Assembly: GCA_963576565.1 (NCBI GenBank) | Contig: OY755039.1 | Span: forward strand, 21,779,102-21,843,101 | Source: Aspidapion aeneum | Lineage: Eukaryota > Arthropoda > Insecta > Coleoptera > Brentidae | Length of the DNA stretch: 64,000 nt | Direction: 5' to 3' | Shown here: one piece after another, positions 31,907 to 43,834 of the stretch | Layout of the letters: each line of letters opens with the position of its first letter | Position numbering within the stretch: position 1 is the first letter of the stretch | Translations under genes and position numbers: made by a program | The notes under the pieces: model-generated | Databases searched by the model: none | Told to the model about the DNA's origin: nothing | Seen by the model: the letters and a program-made list of their open reading frames with translations, nothing else

Positions 31907-32416
31907 AGACCAGACTTTTATACCAGTATTTACTAAGACCTTAAAACTTAGCATTTTAGACCGGGTTTAAGTATCAAGTCTATAGACTTGATACCGACCG
32001 GTTTAAGTGTATTTTTTTAATACTCAGGTCATATAGCTGCAAAGATTGGGTTCACCCTAATGTGCAATATGATAGTTAGCATTTCTCAGTGAGTTTCATC
32101 TCATATAAATTTAAATTAACTTTAAAAATAAACAAAAACCACATAAAAAAATTTGTATCGAAATGTCATTTTTTGGAAATTTAGTCCGTGCAGTCATAGG
32201 GTTCCTGTTTAAAATACTCTCAAATTGTAGTACCACCCCTGAGGGGTGGTTTAAAGTTCGAAAAACAGTAGAAATAATCCATGAATAATAAAAAAACTTA
32301 TATACAAAAATTTCCAAAGCTAAATAATACATAAGTAACTTAAAACTATACCTGTAAATGCATTACCGTATTAAATATGTATCAATATTTAAATACTGTA
32401 AAAAGCACAAGATATA

Positions 32417-33051
32417 CAGTGAAACCTCTCCTTGCGGACACCTCTATTAAGCGGACACTCCCTTTAAGCGGACAAATTTTTGGAACCAAGCTTTTTACTA
32501 TTTCTCTACATGTAAAATTCCCTTCTATAACCGGACGCGGACAATTTTTTTTGGTAAAAAAATTGTGAAACCTCTCTTAACCGGACGCGAACCTCTGACA
32601 ACGGGACGAGTGCTGCACGACATGGGCATCAACATTATGTAGTATGTTGGCAACAACGCACTCTGCAGCCGGGGAATTACCTCTTCCCGTTTTAATATGG
32701 ACACTAAATACTTCTGTCGTATTTACAACATATTTTTTTTGGCGGGGGCAGGACTGCTGTGTTTTATTTTGATTGTTCATTTGGGTACCTAGTAAAAGAT
32801 CTCTTTAAAATAGTGCCTAGTAAAAAACTTTTTAGTTTACGTGAAAAACTGGAAGTTGTTAACGTTTCGGAGAAGGAACATCTATCAGCACGAAATATCA
32901 CTGAAAAATTTAATATCGAAAAAACTCAAGCAGCGGAAATTGTTAATAAATATATATTACAATTTCGCAGTTCCCTCTCATATGCGGACACCTCCAATAA
33001 GCGGACAAAATCGACGGAACCGTGAGTGTCCGCTTATGGGAGGTTTCACTG
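32417..33051 (+). mobile_element. Tigger-like element, family T1 copy 2
   Basis: It begins CAGTGAAACCTCTCCTTGCG and ends TATGGGAGGTTTCACTG between TA dinucleotides, as in copy 1 (1316-1918) but in the opposite orientation. The plus strand carries the transposase N-terminal fragment. Confidence 0.85.
32816..32980 (+). pseudogene. Tigger transposase N-terminal DNA-binding fragment
   Basis: Reads PSKKLFSLREKLEVVNV, then a helix-turn-helix ending AAEIVNKYILQFRSSLS. It matches copy 1 at most residues. There is no catalytic domain. The frame is open for 88 codons from 32759, of which only this part resembles a transposase. Confidence 0.75.
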
Positions 33052-33500
33052 TATTAGAATCCGTTTTCAATTACACATCCACTAAAACAATCGAACATCG
33101 GTTTAATTCACTGAGTTGTATAACGCCCTTAATCATTGCGAACTTGTCTAAAAAATTAACATGTAAAATATAGCGGACAGCTGACACAGACTTACCGTTT
33201 TTATTTGACATTTCCTAGTGACGTTCGGAGGTTTAAATATGGCTACCATTTTTAAACCAAAATATTATATTATTTTTATTTATTTACAACCATTGTGAGG
33301 AAATAATGTCTTTGTTACAACGAAAAAAGATGACCCATATCGCAAGGTATTTTTGAACAATTTATATAAATATTAAAAACTATTGCATTCACGGCAAAAA
33401 TAAGTTAAACGTTCAACCAAAATCTAGACTTGTAGACTTAGCACTGTAGACCCTTTAGTAAATACTGGTGTTAGGGTTTTAAGGTCTAGCTTTATTTTTG

Positions 33501-34257
33501 TTGAGAATAAAATTTTTAATTAATTTACAAAAGCGCCGTTACGCCAGTTACTGTCGTTTACAGATATGTATATACAATATCATTTTTTCAAAAATTGTGA
33601 CTGACACAATTTGACGCTATGACCAATTTTGTCAAAATGTAAATCAGAATCTAAAGTTGTAAACCGCATTTCGCTAGCTCCTGTGGTTTGACAGACAGAC
33701 AGGCTATTTTATTTCGGTTCATTAAAATTTTTTAGTTTTTTTTTTAAAACAGGGTTTAATATTTTGAGTGACTCAAGGGCAAAAAAGCGTTTTTAGGATC
33801 ATACGGCCTTTAAAAAATGTAAGCCTTCGCAAATTGTGTTAAAAATCTTAAGGAAATAAGTTTTTTACATACCTTGTTTTAATTTGGAGTAGGAAGGAAG
33901 TCATAGCGTTACAAACATTTCGCCAACAATGAGTTCGATTTAATTGACCTTGATTATCTTTGCTTGCAGGACTATTAAAGCCAAGACAATGCGCGCTGTC
34001 CTGCAAAAAATATAATACAAAAAAAATAAATCGTGAATACCTGTTTTGGTATTTTTTTATTTGCGTATAGCATAGCGAGAACTCTTAAATTCTTCCTGTT
34101 GACGTCAGTTGAAGAGATGTTTTTTGTTGTGTACTATCATAAAAGACAAAGCATTGTAACAGGCGCATGTAGATTACACTCAATATACGTCTGGGGGTGA
34201 TTTTAAGCATTTATTGTGTCAAAATGATGTCATGTGTGCAGCAAAATAATCAAAAGT
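33501..34257. other. No gene seen
   Basis: AT-rich DNA without recognisable elements. Confidence 0.4.
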
Positions 34258-34405
34258 TATTTTACCGCACTAATGCGGAAAAGTAACTTTATCGCACAAG
34301 TGCGGAAAAGTACAACTTTTAGCAAGCAAATAAGTGCGAAAAAGTATAACATTCAGCACGCAAACAAGTGCGGAAAAGTACACTTTCCACACGTTCGTAG
34401 ACAGA
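34258..34405. repeat. GCGGAAAAGT short repeats
   Basis: GTGCGGAAAAGTA or close variants recur four times between 34270 and 34380, spaced about 30-50 bp. The block ends TTTCCACACGTTCGTAGA. A degraded counterpart with TTTCCACACGTTTGTAGA is at 62055-62150. The open frame across this block is a repeat artefact. Confidence 0.6.
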
Positions 34406-34428
34406 AAAAAAGTTTCTTAGCGTTTCTT

Positions 34429-35103
34429 GAGGGTGGTGCCGTGGTATGGTCGTCGGCTTCACATGCAGAAGGTACCAGGGTCGCGTCTCGAACGATGCAA
34501 AAACAAAAAACAATCTGTCGCCCTGTTGCCGACTTTATTTTCAGCGTTCAACAGCCGTCATCGATAAGCATGCGATGCACGCAAAAAAAATATAAGTCGA
34601 CATTGAACATCGAGAATATACGCAAGTGTAGTCCAGGAGCCGACACGCAGCCAGCCGAGGAACCAGGGATAATAACCCAGGAGCCTGTTATAAGTGCTAT
34701 ATAGTCGGAACCAGGACGGCGCCAGCGCCTACAGTCAACTTACGACGACCACGATTGTTGCGCTAAAAAGGAAAGAAGTCTATCGTCTATAACCAAGTTC
34801 TGCTGGGACGATAGCCATGTTAGATAGATGCAAGTCTAACATGTAGCAGGACCACCTTTCGGAAGGGGTGTAAAAGCGTGGGTCCACTGTGTATACTTGC
34901 TAAGCAGTATAAAGATCCCTGCCCTCGACAAAGAGGTGTCAGGCAAAATTAGAGAAAGAAAACTTGCATCCTAAGGGGCACGTGCATCAGTTTGATATAT
35001 GATTATATTTTGTACGGGCAAATCGGGGTTTGCGAAAAGGGCGCGCCGTGTGCCTAGTCGCTAGACCAAAAATGGTCTCTCCACCATTAATTATTACTAC
35101 TAC
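34429..35103 (+). mobile_element. SINE-like element with tRNA-derived head
   Basis: It is flanked by an exact 11-bp duplication, TAGCGTTTCTT, at 34418-34428 and 35104-35114. The head has a box-A-like GTGGTATGGTCGTCGGC, a CTTCACATGCAGAAG hairpin resembling an anticodon arm, and a degenerate box B. The tail ends in short ATTATTACTACTAC repeats. At 675 bp it is long for a SINE. The body has no frame of note. Confidence 0.7.
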
Positions 35104-35124
35104 TAGCGTTTCTTATAAGAAAAC

Positions 35125-36132
35125 AATTTTACAACAGGCAGTGATCACAGAATGGTCAAAACAACAATCTGTATTTCGAAATTAAAAGAAAAATTAATAA
35201 TATCAATGAACAACTTGACATGAATAAACTTATACAAAATAAAGCTATATATAAAGAAAGGCCAAAGGAATAGTTAACCCAAAACTGGGAAAATGAAAAA
35301 ATAGATTAAATAAATGATACGCTCACAAGAGCTACGACCAAAAGAGGAAAAGATATCGCACAAAAAGATAAAAAAAGAGAAAATTGTATATCAGAAATAA
35401 AGAAACTGAAAAAAAGGCGGAACCTGGAGAAAGAAGGAAAAAGAACATCGATAGAATACACAGAAATAAATAAAACTATAAGAAAAATTATACAATAAAA
35501 TAAAAGAAAGAGCCAAGAACTAAAAGTTGAGAGAGATAGAAAATAACAGAAATATGAAATGTCTAAGGCCGAATCTAGGTAGATATGAAATAATTAAAAT
35601 AAAGGATAGAAACTAGCGTTAAAGAGGATATTTTAAATACAGATGAAGATATCACAATCAGAATAAACCAAGAAAAAATAGAACAAGTAGAGGAATATAT
35701 GTACCTAGGACAAATTATTAAACTAAAAAAAAAGAAAATGAAACATATGAAATCAAGAGACGCGTAAGATTGGCCTGGGCAAAACGGAAGTGTATCCTTC
35801 CTGTACTTACGTATAACAGATAGAAAAAGGAATGAATGGATAATAAATAAAACAAAAGTAAGGTATGTATGTCTGGCTTTAGAGAAGAAGTAGCAAAATT
35901 AAAATGGAAATTTGCCGGTCATAATATCAGACAGAAAGACGGTCGATGGAATAAATGTATTGTAAACTGGAGACCTTGGGAAAATAAAAGAAGTTGGGGA
36001 AGACCCCAAATGAGATGAGCGGACGATTTGAAAAAACATGCGGGAACTAGATGGATGAACACGGCGACAGACAGGGAAGAGTGGAAGATATTGTGGGAGG
36101 CCTATGTCCAAAAATGGATCGAAGAAGGCTAA
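35125..36132 (+). pseudogene. RTE-type LINE remnant, internally deleted
   Basis: Broken frames include TLTRATTKRGKDIAQKDKK and EYTEINKTIRK (linker between endonuclease and reverse transcriptase). Then come IRINQEKIEQVEEYMYLGQI, YEIKRRVRLAWAKRK and, near 35900, LKWKFAGHN, RWNKCIVNWRPW, GRPQMR and WKILWEAYVQKWIEEG. These are the C-terminal motifs of RTE elements. Most of the reverse transcriptase is missing near 35570-35630. Confidence 0.75.
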
Positions 36133-37420
36133 ATTAGTAGATAGTACAATACATATTGGGCATTGATAACAAAATGGCTTAAATATTAAAAAATATAAAA
36201 CATAATCAATAAATAATAATCAATAAAAACATATAGGTAACTAAAATTGATTTCTGTCTTATAAAATTTGCACCAGACTATTTGTAAAAGATTGGGATCC
36301 ACGTTACGAACGTGGTAGTGGAGAGTAATATTATGTTTGCTGTTTTCGGGTAATTATCAAAAACAATTTAAAACATCCGATAACCTCGGTCAATGATAAT
36401 ACACTTTTCTAAGTCTAAATTTAAAGTACTTAAAACTGTAAGTTTTTTAAACTACAAAATATAGGGATCAAGGTACTGAGCTTTAGTTTTTAAGATATTT
36501 TTTAAAAATGAAAACACAACTACTTAATACTACTGGTAGTACTGGTATTTATTATAAATAAGTTATAAATATATTGGACCCAGCAGACCTGGTTTATTAT
36601 GTCAAAAATAAAATGTTATGAAGTTTTGTGTGGGAGAAATGCCCCATACACTGACTCGGAGGCCACCTTGTTAGTCCCATTGTACTGCATTATCTGCTAT
36701 TTCATATCAGGATACCCGTTGCATGAAAAGTGCAGCAAATATTTCTGGACTTGAATTTTCTTGATATCGCTCGAGCTCAGCACATAGTTTCCCAAAAGCG
36801 ACTCTGGAGTGCAGTGCAAAAAATTTCGAACCAAATTTAATTGTTTAACTTTTTACCACAATCTCAAATTTAGTAAAAAAAACATCGTTGCACAGTCAGA
36901 AAACAATATTAAAAAAAAAATGAAAAACTACCACCGCCGTATTGTAATTCAAGATGGCGGACAAGTTTAAAGTCACGTGATGGTTCACCCTTGTTTTTTC
37001 TTACGTTACCTACAAAAATATGAACTTATTGTCAGACTGTGAACAAGCTGGTTTCTTGCCTACTACAAAAAAGTATTTTACGTTTAAATTGGTTATGTAT
37101 TTTTGAGATATGAAGTTTTAACCGTTTGCTTTACTCAGGCTGAATCAGTGGAGGCGGATATGACATAAATAAATAATAGTTTTTATATTTCACGTTTTGT
37201 ATTGAAGGCGTCTGTTCTTTTTTTAAATAAATTCTTCAATAACCAATTCATTGAACTTTAGAATTTCTTCAATCATTTTTTTCTTAATAGATAACATTGC
37301 AAGGGCAGTTAATCTAGAAGAAAATTTAATTGTCTTTAAATATTGGACACTAATGCTATCAGAATTAGAAATTCGCCATTTTCGTAACTACGAAATCGTC
37401 GAAATCAAAACAATAGAGCC
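36133..37420. other. No gene seen
   Basis: AT-rich. TTCAAGATGGCGGACAAG near 36951 is another instance of the ATGGCGG motif. Nothing else recognised. Confidence 0.4.
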
Positions 37421-39452
37421 CGCCTGATAAAGCCAAGTCGTCCCAGTGCACCAATTTAAAGTGCACATGAGGTGCTGTAACATTCAACGCTAACCGTTGA
37501 CGCGGGTGGCATCACGGAAGTGCGGGCGGCATCGAGCCACGCAATTTCTGCATAAGAGCACAACCGAAGTAAGGTCAAGATTCTATGTACTGTAAAATTC
37601 TATAGGGACATATCGTCCTTTCTTTCTATATTTCTTAATTAGAATGCGACATAACATCTACGGTGTATAGAATTTGGTTCCAGTAGAGCGCAAGCGAGCC
37701 GGCCTACATCCATCCATCCATCCATCATCAACCGCATACTGGTTTGAACACGAATACACACACATAATACCGGGTATTTTAATTTTTAGTTTGTATTCAA
37801 GTCTTTGGTAAATTCCTATAGGGGTTTATTGATACCTTATAGTGCACGTGCATATGTGCACTTATGGAGGAACCGCTGGGCTGAATATCTGTTTTTGTCT
37901 TTATAAAAGTGATTTTTTAAATGGAGATTTTCAGACATGACCGATTTCAACGAAAAATACCTTTTTGTTTAAAGTACTAGAGCAGCTTAGTTACAGCTTA
38001 ACATAATTGTAATTTTTTACCGATTATGTTCTGTGTACATATTTGATCTTTGACTTGAATGGGCATGTAACTTTTTGAGAAAATCTGAAAAAACTAAATT
38101 TACAAAGAAATATAAATTAAAAATATTTCAATTTTCAATAGATCAAGCGAACCCAAATTCAATTAAAAAAGACGCAAAGAACCCAATAAGTCTACCTATC
38201 ACTAAAAACGTCAGTAGCCCCCTGGAGCTAAAATAAAGGAAAGAAGCCTGCGTGCGCGCGCTCTGCATGGCTGGGCACAAAGATTTGACCAGGAAGTCCA
38301 CCGTTGATGTTAAAATAGAAGTTAAATAAGAATCTCCATCAACACAATAATTTGACGCGTTGAAATCGTTTACATATCCACCATGAATAGTTTGATTGTG
38401 TTTACTTCACTATTTAGTTACAAATTTATGACAAAATTATTTATAACACTCCAGTACTATGGTTGCCCTTAAAAAAAACAATTAATATATTTTTATTTGT
38501 TCGCAGCGTCCTGTCAAACTTAGGTTATGCTTTCTTATTAGTGTTATTAATTTTACCAAATAAATATTTTGATAAGGTTTTTATTTATCTGGCAATTTTA
38601 AAAATCTACTGACGTTTTTAATTAGTTATGAATACTAATACTTAAGGTATTTAGTAACTAATATTTAAAATATTTTTATTTTTCTGCTCATTGCCTAGCG
38701 CTGGTGATTTAAAATGTAAAGGGTTGATATGTTAGTCAAATCAAAATTACAAATTCGTAATATAATAACATTTTTGTTAATGATTTCACCATATTCCTGA
38801 CGACAGGTATACTCTAAAATATTCAGTACGATTCTGAAAAACGATATCAACAAAAAAAACTTGCACGAATTTGCACCATTTTTTATATTTAATTTTTGAA
38901 ATTTTGGTGATTTGGGTGATTTAGAAAACTTTTTAAGGGGTTCCCACATTATTTTTACTGTATATTTTTGAAAATGCCTATTTTATATTTGTATAAATTA
39001 ATACAAAAAATTAAAAAACTATCTAATTTGATTAAAAAAATTTTTTTCCTTTTTTTACCAAAATAGTCCAGCACTCGCATAATAATGATTGAAATGACTG
39101 TGATATTTAATTTTAATAATTAAGTAACAGTATTTTTTTTCTATATTTTTTATCAAAGTTATTTATTTAACCTATTAACAAAACTTTAGAAATGCTAAAT
39201 GTTTTTTAATATTTTGTCCAAATTTGTATTTTTTTAAAACAGCTAATTTTCAAAAAAAAGCAAACTTTCAGTTTAAATTTCTTGAAAAATTTAAATATTA
39301 ACCCATAAATATTTTTTAACTTTCTCTGGAAAAGTGACATATAGGTACATGTGAGGGTTCCAAATTATGTGGATTTTTTTTTAAGGAGTATGAATAAGAA
39401 ATATTTTTTGTGGTCACCAGTCTTCGAGAAGCCGACAAACAGTTAACATCTC
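37421..39452. other. No gene seen; local GC-richer patch
   Basis: 37430-37700 is more GC-rich than its surroundings, with GTGCACATGAGGTGC and GCGGGCGGCATCGAGCC. A short (CATC)n lies near 37710. It has no protein-like frame and no element ends that I could match. Confidence 0.35.
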
Positions 39453-39484
39453 CTGAAGATGCCATCCATTCGAGATGGCGAAAC
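39453..39484 (+). ncRNA. Hammerhead-ribozyme-like core
   Basis: CTGAAGA (39453-39459) and GAAAC (39480-39484) are the two conserved core strands of hammerhead ribozymes. Between them GCCATC and GATGGC form a perfect 6-bp stem with one extra T beside the core. A matching cleavage-site strand and stem I upstream are not evident, so the motif may be a relic. Penelope-like and related retroelements are known to carry such motifs. Confidence 0.35.
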
Positions 39485-39619
39485 GTCGAGAACGAATTTC
39501 CAACGACGACGGCCGAACAGCCCGAAAGTACACCTACCATTGGACGATGGCCGCGAAAGCCTTTCACAATTTGTAAAATGTATTTTGTTTAACTCCAGAA
39601 TATGGCTGCAATGTCATAT

Positions 39620-39720
39620 GTGCTATATGACTGGACCGACCGCGCGTAGGCTGGGCGTGCTGCATATCTTGTGGGTTCAAGTCCCACTTTGGCATATGGT
39701 TGTTTTTGTAACGTCCCAAG
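39620..39720 (+). mobile_element. SINE-like head with tRNA-type box B
   Basis: GTGGGTTCAAGTCCCAC is a complete T-arm-like hairpin containing the pol III box B GGTTCAAGTCC. About 35 bases upstream, GCGCGTAGGCTGGG resembles box A. The rest does not fold as a functional tRNA. The minus strand near 56045 has a similar block. SINE ends were not resolved. Confidence 0.5.
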
Positions 39721-40069
39721 GCATATCTCGGCAAAAAAGACTGGGCGATTGATCCTAGCTATGGATGAAAAGTTCCAATATAAAAAAAACAGACTCAATT
39801 ACCTTTTATTTGGCTTGCGTGGATTTTGTTCATTTTTAAATGGGACCATCTCGACGCAAGACCCAGCCTAGGTACCAAATTTCATTCAAATCGGGCAAGC
39901 GGTTTTTGAGTTATGCGCGTATGTTGTTACAGACAGACTCTCCCCCAATCTTTAATATAGGTACCAGACGACTTCATTTTGGGAGCATCGAATTTAGCTT
40001 AAAATTCTCGACTTGCATTCGAATTCAGACAGATATCTAAACAACCTACCTACTTTCAGTGAACACTCA

Positions 40070-40528
40070 AGTTCCTTTACAAGCCTGTAGATCCGGTAGA
40101 CTTAAATCTGGCAACGCAGTTCGGAACGTGTATATGTCGTATGCGTCTCCGTATCGTTGTGTGTTTCCACCTCCCTCCCTCACGGTTTGCTGCTGCGGCT
40201 CCTGCTCCCTTCTCTTCCTCCCGCGCACGTCGTCCTCGCCGTGTCGGAGCAAGTGCGGATCTACGATCAAAAAACAGTTTACTTGTAAGACGGTAGTGGT
40301 AAGGTGACGGTTGTGCGTCACAGTTACCCACGTAGTATTCAGTAAGATTTTATCAAGTGTTTTTTTTTTGAGGCGCATCCGGTTTTCACTGTGCCTTACT
40401 GTTGTGGGACGCTGTAGTGACGTAGTCGAGTACCTATTTTGAAATTGAACGCATTTCTTTGTGACTTTCGTGGGGTTTTGTGGATTTGTTTGAAACTGGA
40501 TATAACACATACTGCAATCGTGGATAAA
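40070..40528 (+). promoter_or_regulatory. Candidate promoter and untranslated first exon
   Basis: A GC-rich, CpG-containing island in very AT-rich surroundings. It has pyrimidine-rich CCTCCCTCCCTCACGG and initiator-like TTCAGTAAG near 40339. It ends with GTGGATAAA followed by GTGAGTAAT, a good 5' splice site at 40529. It does not resemble any repeat elsewhere in the window. I infer a promoter and 5' untranslated exon for the plus-strand gene whose coding exon is at 62948. The small open frames inside are unlikely to be coding. Confidence 0.4.
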
Positions 40529-41109
40529 GTGAGTAATCCCTACTTACACGAACTTGGCGAATTCAGAAAGAACGTGGCCAAGAAACGACCAAAAACTAAA
40601 CTATTCTTTGCTGTACTTAAAATGTTTAATAAATAATTTTTTGTACAAAAGTTAAAAATTTTAAATAAGTACAATCGAGAAAAGCTTGGTTCCAACAAAT
40701 TTGTCCGCAAGGAGAGGTGTCACTGTATTGGGTTTTTTATGATTTTGAGGGTTCATAATTGGTTATAAATAATATAAGAATGCTGAGATGATAGGTATTT
40801 TCTACCATATTCTATAGCTTTGGAGTAGAAACGTTCGAAAGATGATTAATATATGAATAATTAAATGAAAGAATTTTAAATTTTAAAAATAGATTTCATG
40901 GAAAAAAACAGGAAACGAGTTTGCTATTTAAAGAACATCAAGACTGGCACTACTTTAGGGTTCCAGGGGTGTAACTTCACCACAAAACATTTGTCAAGTA
41001 GTACAAAGCAGTTTTAGTGGCCTTCATAGTATGCTGTCATTATTTCAACATTTTATCAGATTCGTTTTTTTAAGTATTTACAATTGAAAAAAAAGCTGCC
41101 ACCTATGGC
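40529..41109. mobile_element. Putative intron start with a Tigger end fragment
   Basis: At 40677-40726, AGCTTGGTTCC and CGCAAGGAGAGGTGTCACTG match the terminal 50 bp of family T1, a solo end. The rest is AT-rich and without features. Confidence 0.55.
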
Positions 41110-41337
41110 GGAACAACTACTAATGCCAGTAACTAAAATTTAGTTAATGGAACCGTGTAGACTTGAGCAAGTCAGCCTTTTTTAGTTAGTAGTTTAGTCA
41201 AATTAATAGACAGGCTCTATTTACTAGAGCAAGTGGTTTCCCCCACTCTTGTTTTTCGACTGACGGAAGCGAACTGGACGCGTGTAGACATGATCATCAA
41301 AAAATTTTTTAGTTACTGGCTTTAGTATTTGTTCCAG
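41110..41337. mobile_element. TIR MITE
   Basis: GGAACAACTACTAATGCCAG at the left mirrors CTGGCTTTAGTATTTGTTCC at the right, and AGTAACTAAA continues the pairing. The centre is non-coding. No target duplication resolved. Confidence 0.7.
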
Positions 41338-42829
41338 CTACGGGAACCGTATAAATCCGTCATATGGTTTTAAAAAGTTGAATATAGGGGTGTGCCATTT
41401 GTTAAGGAAATTACCACCCTATTATAATTAAATAGAATTAAGCTTTTTACGTTTTCCTCAAATAGGTGTACTTATTTTTATTGCAGAGGTGTATTTACAT
41501 ACAGGGGCTCTATATTTACCAATCAAAATTGAATAAAAACCAAGGTCAAGGGATGGTCAAGGGTTAACTTATTCAAAAAGCAAAAGCCTTTGTGGTAAAA
41601 ACTGTGGAATTAACTCCGGAAATTCCAGCTATTGAGTATTATGGAATTTCCTGTTGTCTCAAAACATGTGAACAAAGATAAAAAACATGTGACCCACATG
41701 CAAGGATTCAAAGAAATCGACTTGAAACAAACAATAGATCAGATCCCATAATAATCATTATATAGGATATTCAGGCCTGCACCATGTGGGTTTTATAAGA
41801 AAGAAATTCATATATAAAACCGGAAATACCATTTCCAGAAACGTTTTATGTATGCATCAGATTTCCAAATAAGAATACAATTTAGCCTGTTATGTAATTG
41901 AAAGAAATAAGAAGGATATCCTATTTTAATATTCCCAATTTAGGTCAGCAAAATTATTATTATTTTAGATGAACTTAAATTACTGCTTGGAAAATACTTC
42001 CAATTTTGTTATACCCTCCCAATCTGGGGCGCATTAAGAAATGTATTAATACCCCTTATACTTATAATATTATATGAAAAGACCAATATGATCTAGAATT
42101 AAATTTTCCGATTACAATTACGTCATTTTTAGTTTATTTCCATAGTAGCCTGTGGAATTTTATTGAATTAATTTGTTTTTTGTAACTATTTATGTCAAAC
42201 TTGTATAAAACATGTCCTTTAAGTTATAGTAGTGTAAAGTGAACTGTTCAAAAATCTTTCTCTTTCCTCATTAAATACTAGTCGTAAATTAAAAATGCTC
42301 TTTTAGTTTGGAAGTTCTAGCTTGCACCGCTATAGCTACCAAATAAAGATAGTAATTAAAAGTTTTTAGGACTGCTACCTAATTAATCAGTATCTTTGAT
42401 AGTGCCTTTTATTTTAAACATTATCAAAAATAATTTATTAGCAGTTGTGTTGCTAACCTTATTGACTACTGCATCTTCCAAACTACCAAACTAAAAGGGC
42501 ATTTAATTGCTAACTTTTAACAAAATATTAAAATCAAACTTTTTTCAAATCTCAACTCTTGCAATAATATATTAAATTTCTGTGATCAACACCAGTAAAA
42601 AAAATTCCGAAAAGGAAACGCCATCTGAACTTAAGACCCGGAAGTGAATAAACTTATTCTAGGATGAAATCCGTCTGTTATGTATACATGTATTCGCGTT
42701 ATAAATAGGTTTTATCTGGCTATATCCATAGGCTTATCTAATAATAAAATGTGTGTATGTTTGCGTCAAAACCATCTCACTCAATATGATTTATAATTTT
42801 TACCTTCCTAGCCCGCGCAGCAATGGCTA
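41338..42829. other. No gene seen
   Basis: AT-rich intron-like DNA with no recognised element. Confidence 0.4.
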
Positions 42830-43275
42830 GAGACGGTATTATTTTCGACAAAAATTTTTTTTCAGATAACGCCGAAAATGTGTTATTTGGATTTATTTTG
42901 ATCTATCTTAGCAATATCGTCGTGATGTCTGTCTGTGTGTGTATGTCTGTCCTTAACACGATAACCGCTGAACCGATTTTCATAAAATAGTGTTCGACAC
43001 TCTAACGAGCTGATTAGATTTTGGTCAAAATCCATTAATGCTAATGAGTAAATTTTTTGACAATTAAAGAATTAAAAAAATTCTAACTTTTTAACCAAGC
43101 ATCGCATCAATATGCGGTTTTCGGAATGTAGGAGACCACAATTTTCTCAATAATTTGTGTTATTACCAAAAACTTCGTGGGACCTTTCGTTTCTGAGATA
43201 TTTACAAAAAACTGCTTTCAAGGCCTATATCATGAATATGACTTAAAGTCTGCTAACAGGCTAGCTAGGAAGGTA
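42830..43275 (+). repeat. Dispersed repeat family S, copy 1
   Basis: Contains ATCGTCGTGATGTCTGTCTG, AACCGATTTTCATAAAATAG, GTTCGACACTCTAACGAGCT and GACCTTTCGTTTCTGAGATA. The same blocks appear in reverse order on the other strand at 53570-54065, and the 3' part recurs at 43835-44180. Non-coding. Confidence 0.75.
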
Positions 43276-43629
43276 TTATGGATTCATTTCTTTTTCATAA
43301 TTTTTGGCCTTTGGTCTCTTTTGGTTAAGGTCAATTTGATAAAAAAAAGGTTTTAATCAGATATGATATTTAAATTTCAAAATGCCAAAAAAAAATTAAA
43401 ATGAACCTTGTTTATCGATATTATTTTCATCCATGATCTCATAATTAAAACTAAATAACCCTTTTTTATCTGGTAGATATTAAACAAAAATCTTGATCAA
43501 GATCAGGTTCGGATGTAGGTATTAATATTTTTTAATTAATTAACTAATGAAATGTTAAAATAAATCGTTTAAGAAACAATAGATGCCTATCGAAATAAGA
43601 TGTTCTGAAAAGTTAAGTCTCAAGTCTCA
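43276..43629. other. No gene seen
   Basis: AT-rich sequence without recognised features. Confidence 0.4.
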
Positions 43630-43687
43630 AATTCCCCAAATGTTTTTTAGACCTTGGAAGATAGGTCTTAAAAACATTTGGGGAATT
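43630..43687. repeat. Small near-perfect hairpin with 25-bp arms
   Basis: AATTCCCCAAATG and CATTTGGGGAATT are the outer stem, and AGACCT and AGGTCT the inner. About 24 of 25 positions pair around an 8-base loop. The size is like a short pre-miRNA, but the near-perfect pairing fits a siRNA source or MITE core as well. Confidence 0.75.
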
Positions 43688-43834
43688 CAAACTAAATCTT
43701 AATCAGTAATTGGTGACGTGGAGTCTAGGAGACTCCTCTCATTTAAAAATGTCCAATAACTTTAATTAATAAGTTGCACCCAAAAAAATTGAAAATATAT
43801 ATAAAATATAACATTTTTTCGGAATATTGTAGAA

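Larger units (their letters stand above)
31907..33500. mobile_element. TIR element containing a Tigger insertion
   Basis: The ends are inverted. ACCAGTATTTACTAA near 31922 mirrors TTAGTAAATACTGG near 33456, with AGACCTTAAAAC and TTTTAAGGTCTA also paired across the ends. The interior holds the T1 Tigger copy and non-coding AT-rich DNA. Class unknown. Confidence 0.6.

Noticed and set aside
34431..34500. tRNA gene
   Set aside because: Box B is degenerate and no acceptor stem closes; the 11-bp duplication shows a SINE-like insertion.
34234..34704. 156-codon plus-strand frame
   Set aside because: It spans the GCGGAAAAGT repeats and the SINE head; the SINE boundary with its 11-bp duplication falls inside it.
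39640..39700. tRNA gene
   Set aside because: The T-arm-like hairpin and box B are good, but no acceptor stem, D arm or anticodon arm folds around them; treated as a SINE head.
40059..40510. Open frames in the GC-rich island (both strands)
   Set aside because: Higher GC lowers stop frequency; no similarity recognised, and promoter or untranslated exon features fit better.
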